A stretch of DNA of 64,000 bases, taken from positions 409,245 through 473,244 of the forward strand of contig NZ_NTUP01000066.1 in NCBI RefSeq assembly GCF_002561455.1, written 5' to 3'. The position numbers and the translations under genes are program-made. This document shows positions 17,334-25,317 of this stretch, piece by piece. The stretch is from Bacillus sp. AFS015802 (GTDB taxonomy: Bacteria > Bacillota > Bacilli > Bacillales > Bacillaceae_B). How positions within the stretch are numbered: the first letter of the stretch is position 1; each line of letters opens with the position of its first letter. The notes beneath the pieces are model-generated. The model was not told the origin of the DNA. It was given only the letters and a program-made list of their open reading frames with translations, and ran no database searches.

Positions 17334-17987
17334 CTATCCCATTCGATAAACCCAATCACAATCCCCGATCATCGACTCATCATGAGTGACCATGATAGTA
17401 GCGATATTCCTCTCCTTCGTTTCCTTTACCAATAAATCCACAACGGACTTTCCTCTTTCCCGGTCGAGGCTTGCCGTGGGTTCATCGGCAAGGATCAGCT
17501 TCGGTTCACTCATAAGGGCGCGTGCGATGGCCACGCGCTGTTGTTCACCACCCGAGAGCTGTTCAGGATAATGAGAGCTTCGTTCTGAGAGGCCCAGGTG
17601 AGACAACAATCCCATTGCCCGTTCCTGAAGGTCATCCTTCTGTTTGGTTAACTTCCCGACGAGTAAGAGTTGTTCTTCCACCGTTAAAAACGGAACAAGG
17701 TTTGATTGCTGAAAGATAAAGCCGATTTCCTTGAGGCGAAGGGAGGATTGTTCCTTCCCGTTCATGTCATGTACATTTCGACCGTTTATGATGACTTCCC
17801 CACTTGAGGGACTGGTTAACGCCCCTATGATGGAGAGAAGGGTGCTTTTTCCTGAACCGGATGGCCCGAGTATGGCACCGAATTCCCCCTTCTGGACCCT
17901 CATGTTAATATCGTCCAGAACGGTGAGGACTTCATTTCCCTGTTTGTATGTTTTCGTAACCCCGTTTAATTCTAAAATGGACGTCAT
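17334..17987 (-). CDS. hrtA: Heme-stress ABC transporter ATPase HrtA
   Basis: A 217-residue MacB-class ATPase. Walker A is GPSGSGKST (~41-49), the Q-loop region is [18 protein letters not shown], the signature is [15 protein letters not shown], Walker B is LILADEP, and the switch histidine is in MVTHDES. It follows the HrtB permease by one base (TTA at 17989, ATG at 17987) with GGAG in the permease end. The assignment as HrtA rests on the neighbouring HrtB, HssS and HssR, which match the staphylococcal heme-regulated transporter system. Energy from ATP drives removal of membrane heme. Last gene of the cassette. Confidence 0.85.
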   Translation of the reverse strand: MTSILELNGVTKTYKQGNEVLTVLDDINMRVQKGEFGAILGPSGSGKSTLLSIIGALTSPSSGEVIINGRNVHDMNGKEQSSLRLKEIGFIFQQSNLVPFLTVEEQLLLVGKLTKQKDDLQERAMGLLSHLGLSERSSHYPEQLSGGEQQRVAIARALMSEPKLILADEPTASLDRERGKSVVDLLVKETKERNIATIMVTHDESMIGDCDWVYRMG

Positions 17988-17988
17988 C

Positions 17989-19047
17989 TTATTTCACTCC
18001 TCCTATTGCTTCTAATGGGTCCACCTTTACAATGCTTCTGAAGGACAGAAGTGAACCGATCCATGCCATGAGTAAGATCAAGGTACTGTTGAACAGGATC
18101 ATTTGAATGGATAATTCAAAAGGTACATCGGCGGGGATGATCAGTGTCAGACCATACGTCAGGGCATTCCCTGCTGCGATCCCCACAATGGACAGGATGG
18201 AGATTTGTGCGAAAAGGGCGCGCAGCAGGATGCCTGCTTTCGTCCCGATTGCTTTCAGCACCCCGTATTGATGAAGCTTTTGCAATGTCATCACATAAAA
18301 GAAGGTAGCCAGGACAATGGCTGATATGATGAGTAAAAAGATCACCATCATATTCAAAGAGCCCTGTTCGGCCGAATAGCCGGGTACGTTTGAAAGAATA
18401 TCCTTTTTTGATGCATGATCCAGTCCGGGAGGTATTTTCACTCCGTCTCCATCAGCTAAAAGAATGGCCTGGTACATAAGCTCTTCTTGGTGAAGGTCCT
18501 TCCACGTTTCTATTGATGTGAACATAGCCGGAGTATGGCCGTAGCTGAAGCGCTCTTTTGTGAATCCCTTGATTCGCCACGTTTTGTCTTTGTAGGTGAA
18601 GGAGTCACCGACTTCGGCTCCTTCTTTCTTCAAACCGGAATCAGCGATCACCTCATAAGGAGCAAGGCTGCCCGCGTCTTTTGCAGCAGGCATGAATGGA
18701 CTTTTTGTGTCTAAGGCAAATAGGCTGATATTCACTGCCTCACCTTCATGAATCATCTCCACCATCTTTAACCCGAGGGGAGAGCCTCTTTGAACAGAAG
18801 AAAGGTCTTCCTCCGTTAAATTTGATCGTTCAAGCTGATGGGTATCGCTTTTTTGCACAATGTATGTGTCTGCCGACATATTCTTGACAGCCGAGGCGTT
18901 ATCGACCGATAATCCGTTTGCAAGCCCCGATATGGATAAGACCAGGCTTGTGATCAGTGTGATGATGCCTATGATCAACATGAATTTCATTTTTGAATAA
19001 CGAATTTCTTTCCATGCGAGAAACAAAAAAATCACCTTCCCTTTCAT
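17989..19047 (-). CDS. hrtB: Heme-stress ABC permease HrtB
   Basis: A 352-residue single-unit FtsX/MacB permease, the exact size class of HrtB. An N-terminal membrane helix follows LAWKEIRYSKMKFMLIIG and leads into SGLANGLS. The extracytoplasmic domain spans ~45-225. Three C-terminal helices carry SLNMMVIFLLIISAIVLATFFYVMTLQK, QYGVLKAIGTK and KVDPLEAIGG, all matching staphylococcal HrtB as I remember it. With HrtA it extrudes excess heme. AAGGAG lies 4 nt before the ATG. A direct-repeat HssR-type box sits 24 nt upstream, so this gene pair can be induced separately from hssRS. Confidence 0.85.
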   Translation of the reverse strand: MKGKVIFLFLAWKEIRYSKMKFMLIIGIITLITSLVLSISGLANGLSVDNASAVKNMSADTYIVQKSDTHQLERSNLTEEDLSSVQRGSPLGLKMVEMIHEGEAVNISLFALDTKSPFMPAAKDAGSLAPYEVIADSGLKKEGAEVGDSFTYKDKTWRIKGFTKERFSYGHTPAMFTSIETWKDLHQEELMYQAILLADGDGVKIPPGLDHASKKDILSNVPGYSAEQGSLNMMVIFLLIISAIVLATFFYVMTLQKLHQYGVLKAIGTKAGILLRALFAQISILSIVGIAAGNALTYGLTLIIPADVPFELSIQMILFNSTLILLMAWIGSLLSFRSIVKVDPLEAIGGVK

Positions 19048-19070
19048 ATTTCTCCTTCATGATAGATGAG

Positions 19071-19091
19071 AAGTATGAACGGAAGATGAAC
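19071..19091 (-). promoter_or_regulatory. HssR-like direct-repeat box in front of hrtB
   Basis: On the minus strand GTTCATCTT-CC-GTTCATACT matches the known HssR target form GTTCATATT-NN-GTTCATATT in 15 of 18 defined positions. It lies between the hssS stop and the hrtB start. A possible -10 (TATCAT, 19061-19056 region) without a good -35 fits an activator-dependent promoter. Confidence 0.7.
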
Positions 19092-19097
19092 AACGGA

Positions 19098-20468
19098 TTA
19101 AGGAAGCGTCACCGTGAAGGTGGTTCCTTCATTTGGATTACTCTTCACGTGGATTTTGCCATGGTGAAGGGTGATGATCTTTTTGACGATGGATAGGCCG
19201 AGGCCGCTGCTGTCCCGCTCATGACTGCGGGACTCATCCACTTTGTAGAAGCGGTCAAAGATCTTTTCTATATGCTCTTTGGGGATGCCGATTCCTGTGT
19301 CCTGGATGATAAACATCATCCCCTTTTGTTCCTTGTAAAGGGACATATTGATTTCCCCTCCCCCAGGGGTGTACTTAATACTGTTGGTTAAAAGGTTCTC
19401 GAAAGCCTGGTAAAGCAGTTCTTCGTGCCCGGGATAAATCACTTCATCCGCTTCCAGGGATACGGAAAGACCCTTCCCTTCCCACAACCACCTCGTTTGT
19501 CCGATGAGTGCCTGCAGCATCCTGGTCAGGTCAACAGGGGCGGACTCCAGCACTCCACTATCCTTGTCAAGGGAGGCAAGGGTCAAAAGCTGTTTGCTCA
19601 GCTTGGATAACCGGGTGCTTTCGGATTCAATCACCTTCGTGTAGTATTCCCGATCTTCTTTTGAGATGGAAGGGGAGCGCAGCAGATTGGCATAGCCTTT
19701 CATGGATGAAAGAGGTGTCTGGATTTCATGAGACACATTGGAAACGAACTCCTGGCGCATGTTTTCCACCTGCATCAGCTGACGGCTCATGCTGGTAAAC
19801 GATCTGGCAAGGGTCCCGATTTCGTCCCTGCGATTTTCCTTCAGTCGGATGGAATAATCTCCACCGGCTATCTTCTTCGTGGCAACTGTAAGCTCCCTGA
19901 TCGGCTTTACCAGATACCGTGTACTGAAGAATACGATCAGCATACTGAGTACAATCGTCAATAGGAGAAGGACGGATAGGAGAATATGGATTTCATTGAA
20001 CTGCTGCTTGACGTTCGGCCTCATAAACAGGGCGTGTGGCTTTCCATCAATCTCAATGGGGACCCCGATACTATTGGATAATTCATTGGAAAAAAATCCG
20101 GTGACAAATGTGGTGGAAGGGTAATCATCCATCCCGTGATAAGTGGACCCATTCAGGACACTCCGCACCACTTCCTGAGAAAGGCTCTGATCCCGAAACG
20201 CCTCGCCATAAAATGTTCCTGTTCCTTTTCCGTCGGTCACGTAAAATTGATAGCTTAGTTTCGCCGTTTTTTCAAAAAAAGCGGATTCTTCCATGGAAGC
20301 ATCATTGTATAATCCGACAATATCCCTGGCGATTTCAGTGTTCTTTTCATCGTTGGCGGGCTTTAGGATCATCTGATAGTAAAGGTTTGAACCGATAAAG
20401 GCGATGATACTGCTCGTGATCATGATCAACAGGGTGACGACGACGATCCGGATATAAAGGGTTCTCAT
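19098..20468 (-). CDS. hssS: Heme-sensing histidine kinase HssS
   Basis: A 456-residue kinase. Membrane helix 1 is ~8-27, the extracytoplasmic sensor ~30-160, and helix 2 ~162-183. A HAMP linker (~184-236; YLVKPIRELTVATKKIAGGDYSIRL) precedes the phospho-acceptor H247 in FVSNVSHEIQTPLSSMKG. The ATPase domain has the N box FENLLTNSIKYTPGG and the G boxes DTGIGIPKEHIEKIFDRFYK and GLGLSIVKK. Its size and the short periplasmic loop match HssS. It senses heme-induced membrane stress and phosphorylates HssR. ATG immediately follows the hssR TGA, with GGAGG inside the hssR end, so translation is coupled. Confidence 0.86.
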   Translation of the reverse strand: MRTLYIRIVVVTLLIMITSSIIAFIGSNLYYQMILKPANDEKNTEIARDIVGLYNDASMEESAFFEKTAKLSYQFYVTDGKGTGTFYGEAFRDQSLSQEVVRSVLNGSTYHGMDDYPSTTFVTGFFSNELSNSIGVPIEIDGKPHALFMRPNVKQQFNEIHILLSVLLLLTIVLSMLIVFFSTRYLVKPIRELTVATKKIAGGDYSIRLKENRRDEIGTLARSFTSMSRQLMQVENMRQEFVSNVSHEIQTPLSSMKGYANLLRSPSISKEDREYYTKVIESESTRLSKLSKQLLTLASLDKDSGVLESAPVDLTRMLQALIGQTRWLWEGKGLSVSLEADEVIYPGHEELLYQAFENLLTNSIKYTPGGGEINMSLYKEQKGMMFIIQDTGIGIPKEHIEKIFDRFYKVDESRSHERDSSGLGLSIVKKIITLHHGKIHVKSNPNEGTTFTVTLP

Positions 20469-21140
20469 TCAGGTAACCTCCAATTTATAGCCGACTCCAC
20501 GAATGGTGGTAATCGTAAAGGCATGGGAAGAACGCCGGAATCGTTCACGCAGCCTTTTAATATGTACATCCACGGTTCGATCATCCCCTTCGAAGTCGAT
20601 TCCCCAAACATGTTGAATGAGTTCATCCCTTGTAAATGTTCTGTTGGGGAAACTCGCCAGATAATAAAGCAGTTCAAATTCCTTGAGGGGGAGGATCATG
20701 GTTCTGCTTCCGACTTTTACCTCGTAAGACCTTCTATCGAGGGTCATGTCACTGAGGAGGATTTTCTGGGAACCAGCCCGGTCAAACCGTCTCAGGATGG
20801 CTTGAACACGAAATAGGAGCTCCTCTTTTTCAAAAGGCTTCACCATATAATCATCGGTACCGGCCTCATAGCCTTTCGCTTTATCCGCGAGGCTGCCCTT
20901 GGCCGTCAACATAATAATCGGGATATCGTAGTCTTCCCTTATTTCCTTTGCTAATTGAAATCCATCTTTGTTCGGCATCATCAGGTCCACAATCGCCAGA
21001 TCGATGGTTTGCTTTTCGAGAACGACCGATGCTGCGTCTCCATCAGGTGCTTCTATGACCAGATAGCCATTCTGTTCCAAATGAACACGGACGAGCTTCC
21101 TGAGATGGTGATCATCATCGACGACAAGTATCGAAATCAT
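20469..21140 (-). CDS. hssR: Heme-response regulator HssR
   Basis: A 223-residue OmpR-type regulator. The receiver domain (~1-115) has acidic pocket D8-D9, phospho-site D52 (AIVDLMMPNKDG), T-loop MLTAK and the switch lysine in DYMVKPFEKEEL. The winged-helix output domain (~125-222) includes LPLKEFELLYYLASFPNRTFTRDELIQHVWG, GDDRTVDVHIKRLRERFR and IRGVGYKLE. It closely resembles staphylococcal HssR, including the GDDRTVDVHIKRLR block. It leads a four-gene minus-strand unit, hssR-hssS-hrtB-hrtA; in S. aureus the two halves are divergent. Confidence 0.86.
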   Translation of the reverse strand: MISILVVDDDHHLRKLVRVHLEQNGYLVIEAPDGDAASVVLEKQTIDLAIVDLMMPNKDGFQLAKEIREDYDIPIIMLTAKGSLADKAKGYEAGTDDYMVKPFEKEELLFRVQAILRRFDRAGSQKILLSDMTLDRRSYEVKVGSRTMILPLKEFELLYYLASFPNRTFTRDELIQHVWGIDFEGDDRTVDVHIKRLRERFRRSSHAFTITTIRGVGYKLEVT

Positions 21141-21329
21141 AACGGCTCCTCTTTTCCAATAACCATTTATTTTGATGATTCCACTTTAGCACAAGTGGAA
21201 GAGTTGAAACCAATTTATTACGCATCTCCCCCCTGTTGGATATAATAATAATAAAATCATCCTGAAGCCCATATCTTTTTCACATACTTATCCGTTATAA
21301 GCATGAGAGGATGCAAAGGAGTGAAGACA

Positions 21330-22019
21330 ATGCAAACGAGGTCGATCGAAAACCGGAATGAGCGAAGGCTGAGTGACGAAGGAATGGAAGAGATGATTCC
21401 GAAGCTCTACAGGTACTGTTATTTTCTGACGAAGAACAAATGGGACGGGGAGGATCTTGCTCAGGAGTCCATTTATAAGGCACTGAGTCAATACCCGGAC
21501 CGTCAGGATTGGAGCCCTTCCTTGCTAAATAAAATGGCCTACCATCTTTGGATCGATAAAGTCCGGAAGCAAAGCAGGGAAACGATTGGTGCGGTCCCTG
21601 AGTTGAAGGTGGAAACCCATCCAAAAGAGGAAATCAGCCCTGATATGATCGAGATGCTTTCCAGGAAGATGACCCCGAAGCAATTAATCACCTATATATT
21701 AAAAGAAGCCTTTCAGTACAAGATCTCTGAAGTGGCGGAAGTTCTGAACCTGACGGAAACCGCTGTGAAAGCCTTGCTGAACAGGTCCAGGGCAAAGGTG
21801 AAAAGGATCTCCGATGATGAAGAGGAAAGCGGCTTTCAACCCCTTGGGGATGAAGATCTGCAAAAAGAGTTGCACGCTATCTTATATCGTAGCCTGAAAG
21901 CCCAGGATCCGACTCTCCTGATCGCCTATATCCCGACGCTGCTTACTTATGGACCGGTCCAAATGCGTATGGCACCGAAATCTGCTTCTCCTTCAACCAT
22001 CCTCTCGATGGCTGCATAA
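21330..22019 (+). CDS. ECF-like sigma-70 family RNA polymerase sigma factor
   Basis: A 229-residue protein with a sigma region 2 (~20-85: [31 protein letters not shown]...LWIDKVRKQ) and a region 4 helix-turn-helix (~115-165: [38 protein letters not shown]). A C-terminal extension of ~60 residues beyond sigma 4 may be regulatory. ATG 21330 (M10 of the longer frame) has AAAGGAG 8 nt upstream. No anti-sigma gene is adjacent. The next gene, 23 nt downstream, is a ClpP protease, so proteolytic control of an anti-sigma or of the sigma itself is a possibility. Confidence 0.83.
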   Translation: MQTRSIENRNERRLSDEGMEEMIPKLYRYCYFLTKNKWDGEDLAQESIYKALSQYPDRQDWSPSLLNKMAYHLWIDKVRKQSRETIGAVPELKVETHPKEEISPDMIEMLSRKMTPKQLITYILKEAFQYKISEVAEVLNLTETAVKALLNRSRAKVKRISDDEEESGFQPLGDEDLQKELHAILYRSLKAQDPTLLIAYIPTLLTYGPVQMRMAPKSASPSTILSMAA

Positions 22020-22042
22020 CGAATGAGGGAGGAAGGAATACA

Positions 22043-22624
22043 ATGAATGCAATACCTTATGTCATTGAACAATCAGGTAAAGGGGAACGTTCCTACGATA
22101 TTTACTCACGATTATTGAAGGACCGCATCATCATGGTGAGTGACGAAGTGAATGATCACATGGCCAATAGTGTCGTCGCCCAACTATTATTCCTGGCAGC
22201 GGATGATCCTGATAAAGACATTTCCCTGTATATCAATAGTCCAGGAGGCTCCACTTCCGCGGGCTTTGCCATCTTTGATACGATGCAATACATCAATCCC
22301 GATGTGCGGACGATCTGTACGGGTATGGCGGCATCATTCGGGGCGATGCTCCTCTTGGCAGGCACGAAAGGGAAACGATTTGCACTGCCCAATAGTGAAA
22401 TCATGATTCATCAGCCTTTAGGCGGAGCACGCGGACAGGCGACAGACCTCGAGATTTCTGCAAAACGCATCCTGAAATTAAGAGAGCATATCAACAAAAT
22501 CATTGCTGAAAAGACAGGTCAATCCGTTGAGAAGGTCGCATTCGATACGGATCGGGATTATTTCATGAGTGCGTATGAGGCGAAGGAATACGGGATCATT
22601 GATGAGATTATTGAGAAGAAATGA
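22043..22624 (+). CDS. ClpP-type ATP-dependent protease subunit (probable second ClpP)
   Basis: A 193-residue serine protease of normal ClpP length with the full catalytic triad Ser98 (MAASFGA), His123 (MIHQPLGG) and Asp172 (DRDYF), plus the N-terminal IPYVIEQ...[17 protein letters not shown] segment that docks ClpX/ClpC. Several substitutions relative to the usual Bacillus housekeeping ClpP (for instance [17 protein letters not shown]) suggest that this is a paralogue. It is co-directional and close to a sigma factor gene. The housekeeping clpP neighbourhood I would expect is absent, which supports the paralogue reading. Confidence 0.9.
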   Translation: MNAIPYVIEQSGKGERSYDIYSRLLKDRIIMVSDEVNDHMANSVVAQLLFLAADDPDKDISLYINSPGGSTSAGFAIFDTMQYINPDVRTICTGMAASFGAMLLLAGTKGKRFALPNSEIMIHQPLGGARGQATDLEISAKRILKLREHINKIIAEKTGQSVEKVAFDTDRDYFMSAYEAKEYGIIDEIIEKK

Positions 22625-22631
22625 TGAGTGA

Positions 22632-22662
22632 AGGGGGCGGTCGTAATGGCCGTCTTTTTTTG
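22632..22662 (+). terminator. Intrinsic terminator after clpP paralogue
   Basis: GGCGGTC pairs with GGCCGTC (two G-U pairs) across a 5-nt loop, then seven T residues. Confidence 0.75.
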
Positions 22663-22688
22663 TCGGTTTGCTGGTATTTTGAATACGT

Positions 22689-22724
22689 TCAGCTGCTGAT
22701 TATCAGGAGGAATTCAGCAGTTGA
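22689..22724. repeat. TCAGCWGCTGA palindrome pair, 25-bp period (locus A)
   Basis: TCAGCTGCTGA at 22689-22699 and TCAGCAGTTGA at 22714-22724 are exactly 25 bp apart. The same palindrome and spacing recur at 32457-32519. A possible decayed fragment (ATCTGCTGA) lies near 22757. Confidence 0.7.
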
Positions 22725-22848
22725 ACAAAGCCGATGGATGGCCCGCAGAACATTGAATGATCTGCTGATACGTCTATCGTCCCCCTCCATCAATGATGAT
22801 ATGGTAAAATAAACCACGAAAACAATGTGGAAGGGAGAGAATGATCAC

Positions 22849-23367
22849 GTGACATTGTTTATCCTTTTGGGTATGATCGGTCTTTTCTTTTTTATGAGAA
22901 TGCAGAATAAGACAAGCTATTCGATCAAATGGATTCATTCGTTAAATAAGTACGAGTGGTTTCACAATCCTTGGCTGGTCGGGTGTTTTTTATTTGGGAT
23001 GAATCTGGTTTTGTTCGGCACAACTGGATTGATTTTGTATGTCATTACCCTGCTGATGATTCCATACCTTCACTTAGTGATCATGATGGGTGCGGTTATC
23101 GTGAGTGTCTTGGTGTGGAGTTCACTTGTCAATTCGAGAGCGTGGGGAAAAGGAGAGCGACTGAAAGTGGGTGTAGTGGGGAGTAGTTTCTATTTGTTCC
23201 TTTCATTATTCATCCTGTATGAATGGGTGACGTATGTCCCTCAGTATCCAGGTGAGGACGGGTTCATGGCCTTCATCGGTTTTTTTCTTTGGTTGTTGGT
23301 AACGGGGATGGCCTTTGTCATTTGCTTGGTGATGGTGGTTTTTCTCCCCGTTGATCGACGTGTGTAG
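22849..23367 (+). CDS. Small multi-spanning membrane protein of unknown function
   Basis: A 172-residue hydrophobic protein with about five membrane segments (LFILLGMIGLFFFM; LVGCFLFGMNLVLFGTTGLILYVITLLMIPYL; VIMMGAVIVSVLVW; VVGSSFYLFLSLFILYEW; FMAFIGFFLWLLVTGMAFVICLVMVVFLPV). I do not recognise a family. GTG 22849 is favoured over ATG 22825 because AAGGGAGAG lies between them and ATG 22825 has no ribosome site. It shares the strand of its neighbours but is separated from both by more than 75 nt and has no obvious terminator of its own. Confidence 0.65.
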   Translation: MTLFILLGMIGLFFFMRMQNKTSYSIKWIHSLNKYEWFHNPWLVGCFLFGMNLVLFGTTGLILYVITLLMIPYLHLVIMMGAVIVSVLVWSSLVNSRAWGKGERLKVGVVGSSFYLFLSLFILYEWVTYVPQYPGEDGFMAFIGFFLWLLVTGMAFVICLVMVVFLPVDRRV

Positions 23368-23445
23368 GAGGATTCCGATTCCTTTCTTTTTCCTGTCGAT
23401 TCTATTATCCTAATAGAATACATTCTGACAAAAAGAGGTTTTAGC

Positions 23446-24507
23446 ATGAAGACGATACATAGCGATGTGATTCAATTTCGTGGTTCTCATTACGATTTTG
23501 GTTATATGCAGGGAGAAAGGATAAAGAACTCGATTACAGTGAAGAATCGGGAAAATCAGTGGAAGGTGCGAAAGCCCAGATTTTCCATCAGCATCGAGGA
23601 AACCAGAGATGCAATCAGGAGGTTTGCCCCCGGCATCTGGGATGAACTTCTTGGATTACAAGACGCGCTCGAGTGGCCGGTGGAACGGGTGCTGAAGGAG
23701 TTTGGCGGATATCGGGTGGAGTATATGAAATCCGGCTGCTCGATTGTAACAGGGAAAGACTATTTGATCCGGAACTATGATTATCATCCGAAGACGTATG
23801 AGGGACGCTATACGTTCTATCAGCCGACGGATGTGGGATATAGTATCATTGGTCCGAGTCAGAGGGTGACCGGGCGGATGGATGGAATGAACGAAAAGGG
23901 TCTCGCCCTAGGATATAATTTTATGCACCGGAAAAATCCCGGAGATGGCTTCATTTGCTGTATGATCGGACGGTTGATTCTTGAATCATGCGGGGATGTC
24001 GCGGAAGCCGTGGACATGCTGAAAGAAATTCCCCATCGCCATTCATTCAGTTATGTGGTGTATGACAGGAGTGGGGAAACGTTTATCGTAGAAACGTCGC
24101 CGCGTGGGGTAGAGGTGAGGCAATCGAATGCGTGCACCAATCACTTTGAAAGCATGACCCAGGAGAACCGGAATCATCTGGTCGATTCGAAGAGGCGGTT
24201 GGGAATCCTCCAGGAAAATAAGGAACTTGATGCCAACCTTGCATTTCGTTTGATGAATGATACGGATAAAGGGATATTCTCCGATTTATATGGGAGCTGG
24301 GCTGGTACGATTCATACCTCTGCTTATTTTCCGAAAGAAATGAAAGCATGGATGGCCCTTGGCGGCGACCGGGAGCCCATTGTCTTTGATTTTGCAGAGT
24401 GGCTGGATGGTATGGATGTGGACAGGGACAGGATCACGGGTGAAGTGGACACTGATATTCCGTTTGTTCATATGGATGAGGGAGCGGATTGGTTCAGGAC
24501 TAAATGA
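23446..24507 (+). CDS. C45/choloylglycine-like N-terminal-nucleophile hydrolase or acyltransferase
   Basis: A 353-residue protein resembling acyl-CoA:6-aminopenicillanate acyltransferase and related linear-amide hydrolases. The likely nucleophile is Cys98 (MKSGCSIVTGKDYLIRNYDYH), followed by the family R-N-x-D-Y and GMNEKGLALGYNFM blocks, then IGRLILESCGDVAEAVDMLKEIPHRHSFSYVVYDRSGETFIVE and ACTNHFES. Such enzymes cleave or form amide bonds and are activated by self-cleavage just before the Cys; here Gly97-Cys98 would be the cut. The substrate is unknown (N-acyl amides, signals or beta-lactam side chains are all possible). Confidence 0.82.
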   Translation: MKTIHSDVIQFRGSHYDFGYMQGERIKNSITVKNRENQWKVRKPRFSISIEETRDAIRRFAPGIWDELLGLQDALEWPVERVLKEFGGYRVEYMKSGCSIVTGKDYLIRNYDYHPKTYEGRYTFYQPTDVGYSIIGPSQRVTGRMDGMNEKGLALGYNFMHRKNPGDGFICCMIGRLILESCGDVAEAVDMLKEIPHRHSFSYVVYDRSGETFIVETSPRGVEVRQSNACTNHFESMTQENRNHLVDSKRRLGILQENKELDANLAFRLMNDTDKGIFSDLYGSWAGTIHTSAYFPKEMKAWMALGGDREPIVFDFAEWLDGMDVDRDRITGEVDTDIPFVHMDEGADWFRTK

Positions 24508-24540
24508 AGGACTTCAGGGATACCCTGAGGTTCTTTTATG
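24508..24540 (+). terminator. Probable terminator of the C45 gene
   Basis: ACTTCAGGG-ATA-CCCTGAGGT forms a tight hairpin followed by TCTTTTAT. Confidence 0.6.
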
Positions 24541-24638
24541 GAAAAAATCCAGAAGGGAAATTCCATTTTACTAGAAGATATTTTCTGTTTTTTCCTTTAA
24601 TGTGGGTCTTTTAGTCGGTTTTACGTTATTTTGCAATA

Positions 24639-24683
24639 GTGACAAAATAGTCACATAGTTTTTGGAGGCCGAATCAGTATAAT
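24639..24683 (+). promoter_or_regulatory. XRE-PAS promoter with GTGAC-N6-GTCAC palindrome
   Basis: A perfect TATAAT lies at 24678-24683, but the hexamer 17 bp upstream (ATAGTT) is a very poor -35. GTGACAAAATAGTCAC (24639-24654) sits directly upstream of that -35, where an activator would bind. Self-regulation by the XRE protein is the simplest idea. Confidence 0.5.
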
Positions 24684-24715
24684 AGAACTAGAAAGGTATC
24701 ATAGGAGGGATGCGT

Positions 24716-25300
24716 GTGAGTCATCAGAAGAGAATTTGGCTTGAAAGGTTAAGGAAGATGAAGGGGTATAGCCAAGAAGATATCGCATATTTAATTCACA
24801 TCGACAGATCCTATTATTCTAAGATTGAGAGTGGCGTTAGAGTTCCAAGCAAGAAACTTGCTGAAAATCTGGCAGACTTACTGAGTTTCCATGTTTCCAT
24901 CTTCGAATTAGAAGAAAGTCCCTTTTATTTTGCCCTGCAAGGTTCCCCGATGGTCATTGCCCATTTTGATTTAGATCTTAGATATACATGGATTTTTAAT
25001 CCACACCCTGACTTTGACCCGGTCTCAGTGATCGGTCTGCATGACGTGGAGTTGGAGGATAATGATGGGACAAGGGAATTAATGAAAGTTAAACAAGAAG
25101 TGATCAATACTCGTACATCCATAAGGAAAAGAATTTCCTTCCCTCTATCAGGACAGGCTTATGAATACGATGTGACCTGCCATCCATTATTTAACCATAA
25201 GGGTGAGCTGATTGGCGGAAGTTCTGCCTCGACGCAGTTGATAGGGGAAGATGTACGAAGCGCCGAAATTCATTCCTGTAGGATCGTTTTCGATAATTGA
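24716..25300 (+). CDS. XRE-type HTH regulator with C-terminal PAS-like sensor domain
   Basis: A 194-residue protein. The Cro/C1 helix-turn-helix is ~8-65 (LERLRKMKGYSQEDIAYLIHIDRSYYSKIESGVRVPS). A PAS-like domain (~78-180) starts at FDLDLRYTWIFNPHPDF and includes VIGLHDVELEDNDGTRELMKVKQEV and YDVTCHPLFNHKGELIGGSSAS. GTG 24716 has AGGAGGG seven nt upstream; the ATG two codons earlier is too close to that site. A PAS fused to an XRE HTH is uncommon and suggests direct sensing of a ligand or redox state. A histidine kinase gene begins 17 nt downstream, so the pair is probably one operon. Confidence 0.8.
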   Translation: MSHQKRIWLERLRKMKGYSQEDIAYLIHIDRSYYSKIESGVRVPSKKLAENLADLLSFHVSIFELEESPFYFALQGSPMVIAHFDLDLRYTWIFNPHPDFDPVSVIGLHDVELEDNDGTRELMKVKQEVINTRTSIRKRISFPLSGQAYEYDVTCHPLFNHKGELIGGSSASTQLIGEDVRSAEIHSCRIVFDN

Positions 25301-25317
25301 TAGAGGGGGAGGGCTAA

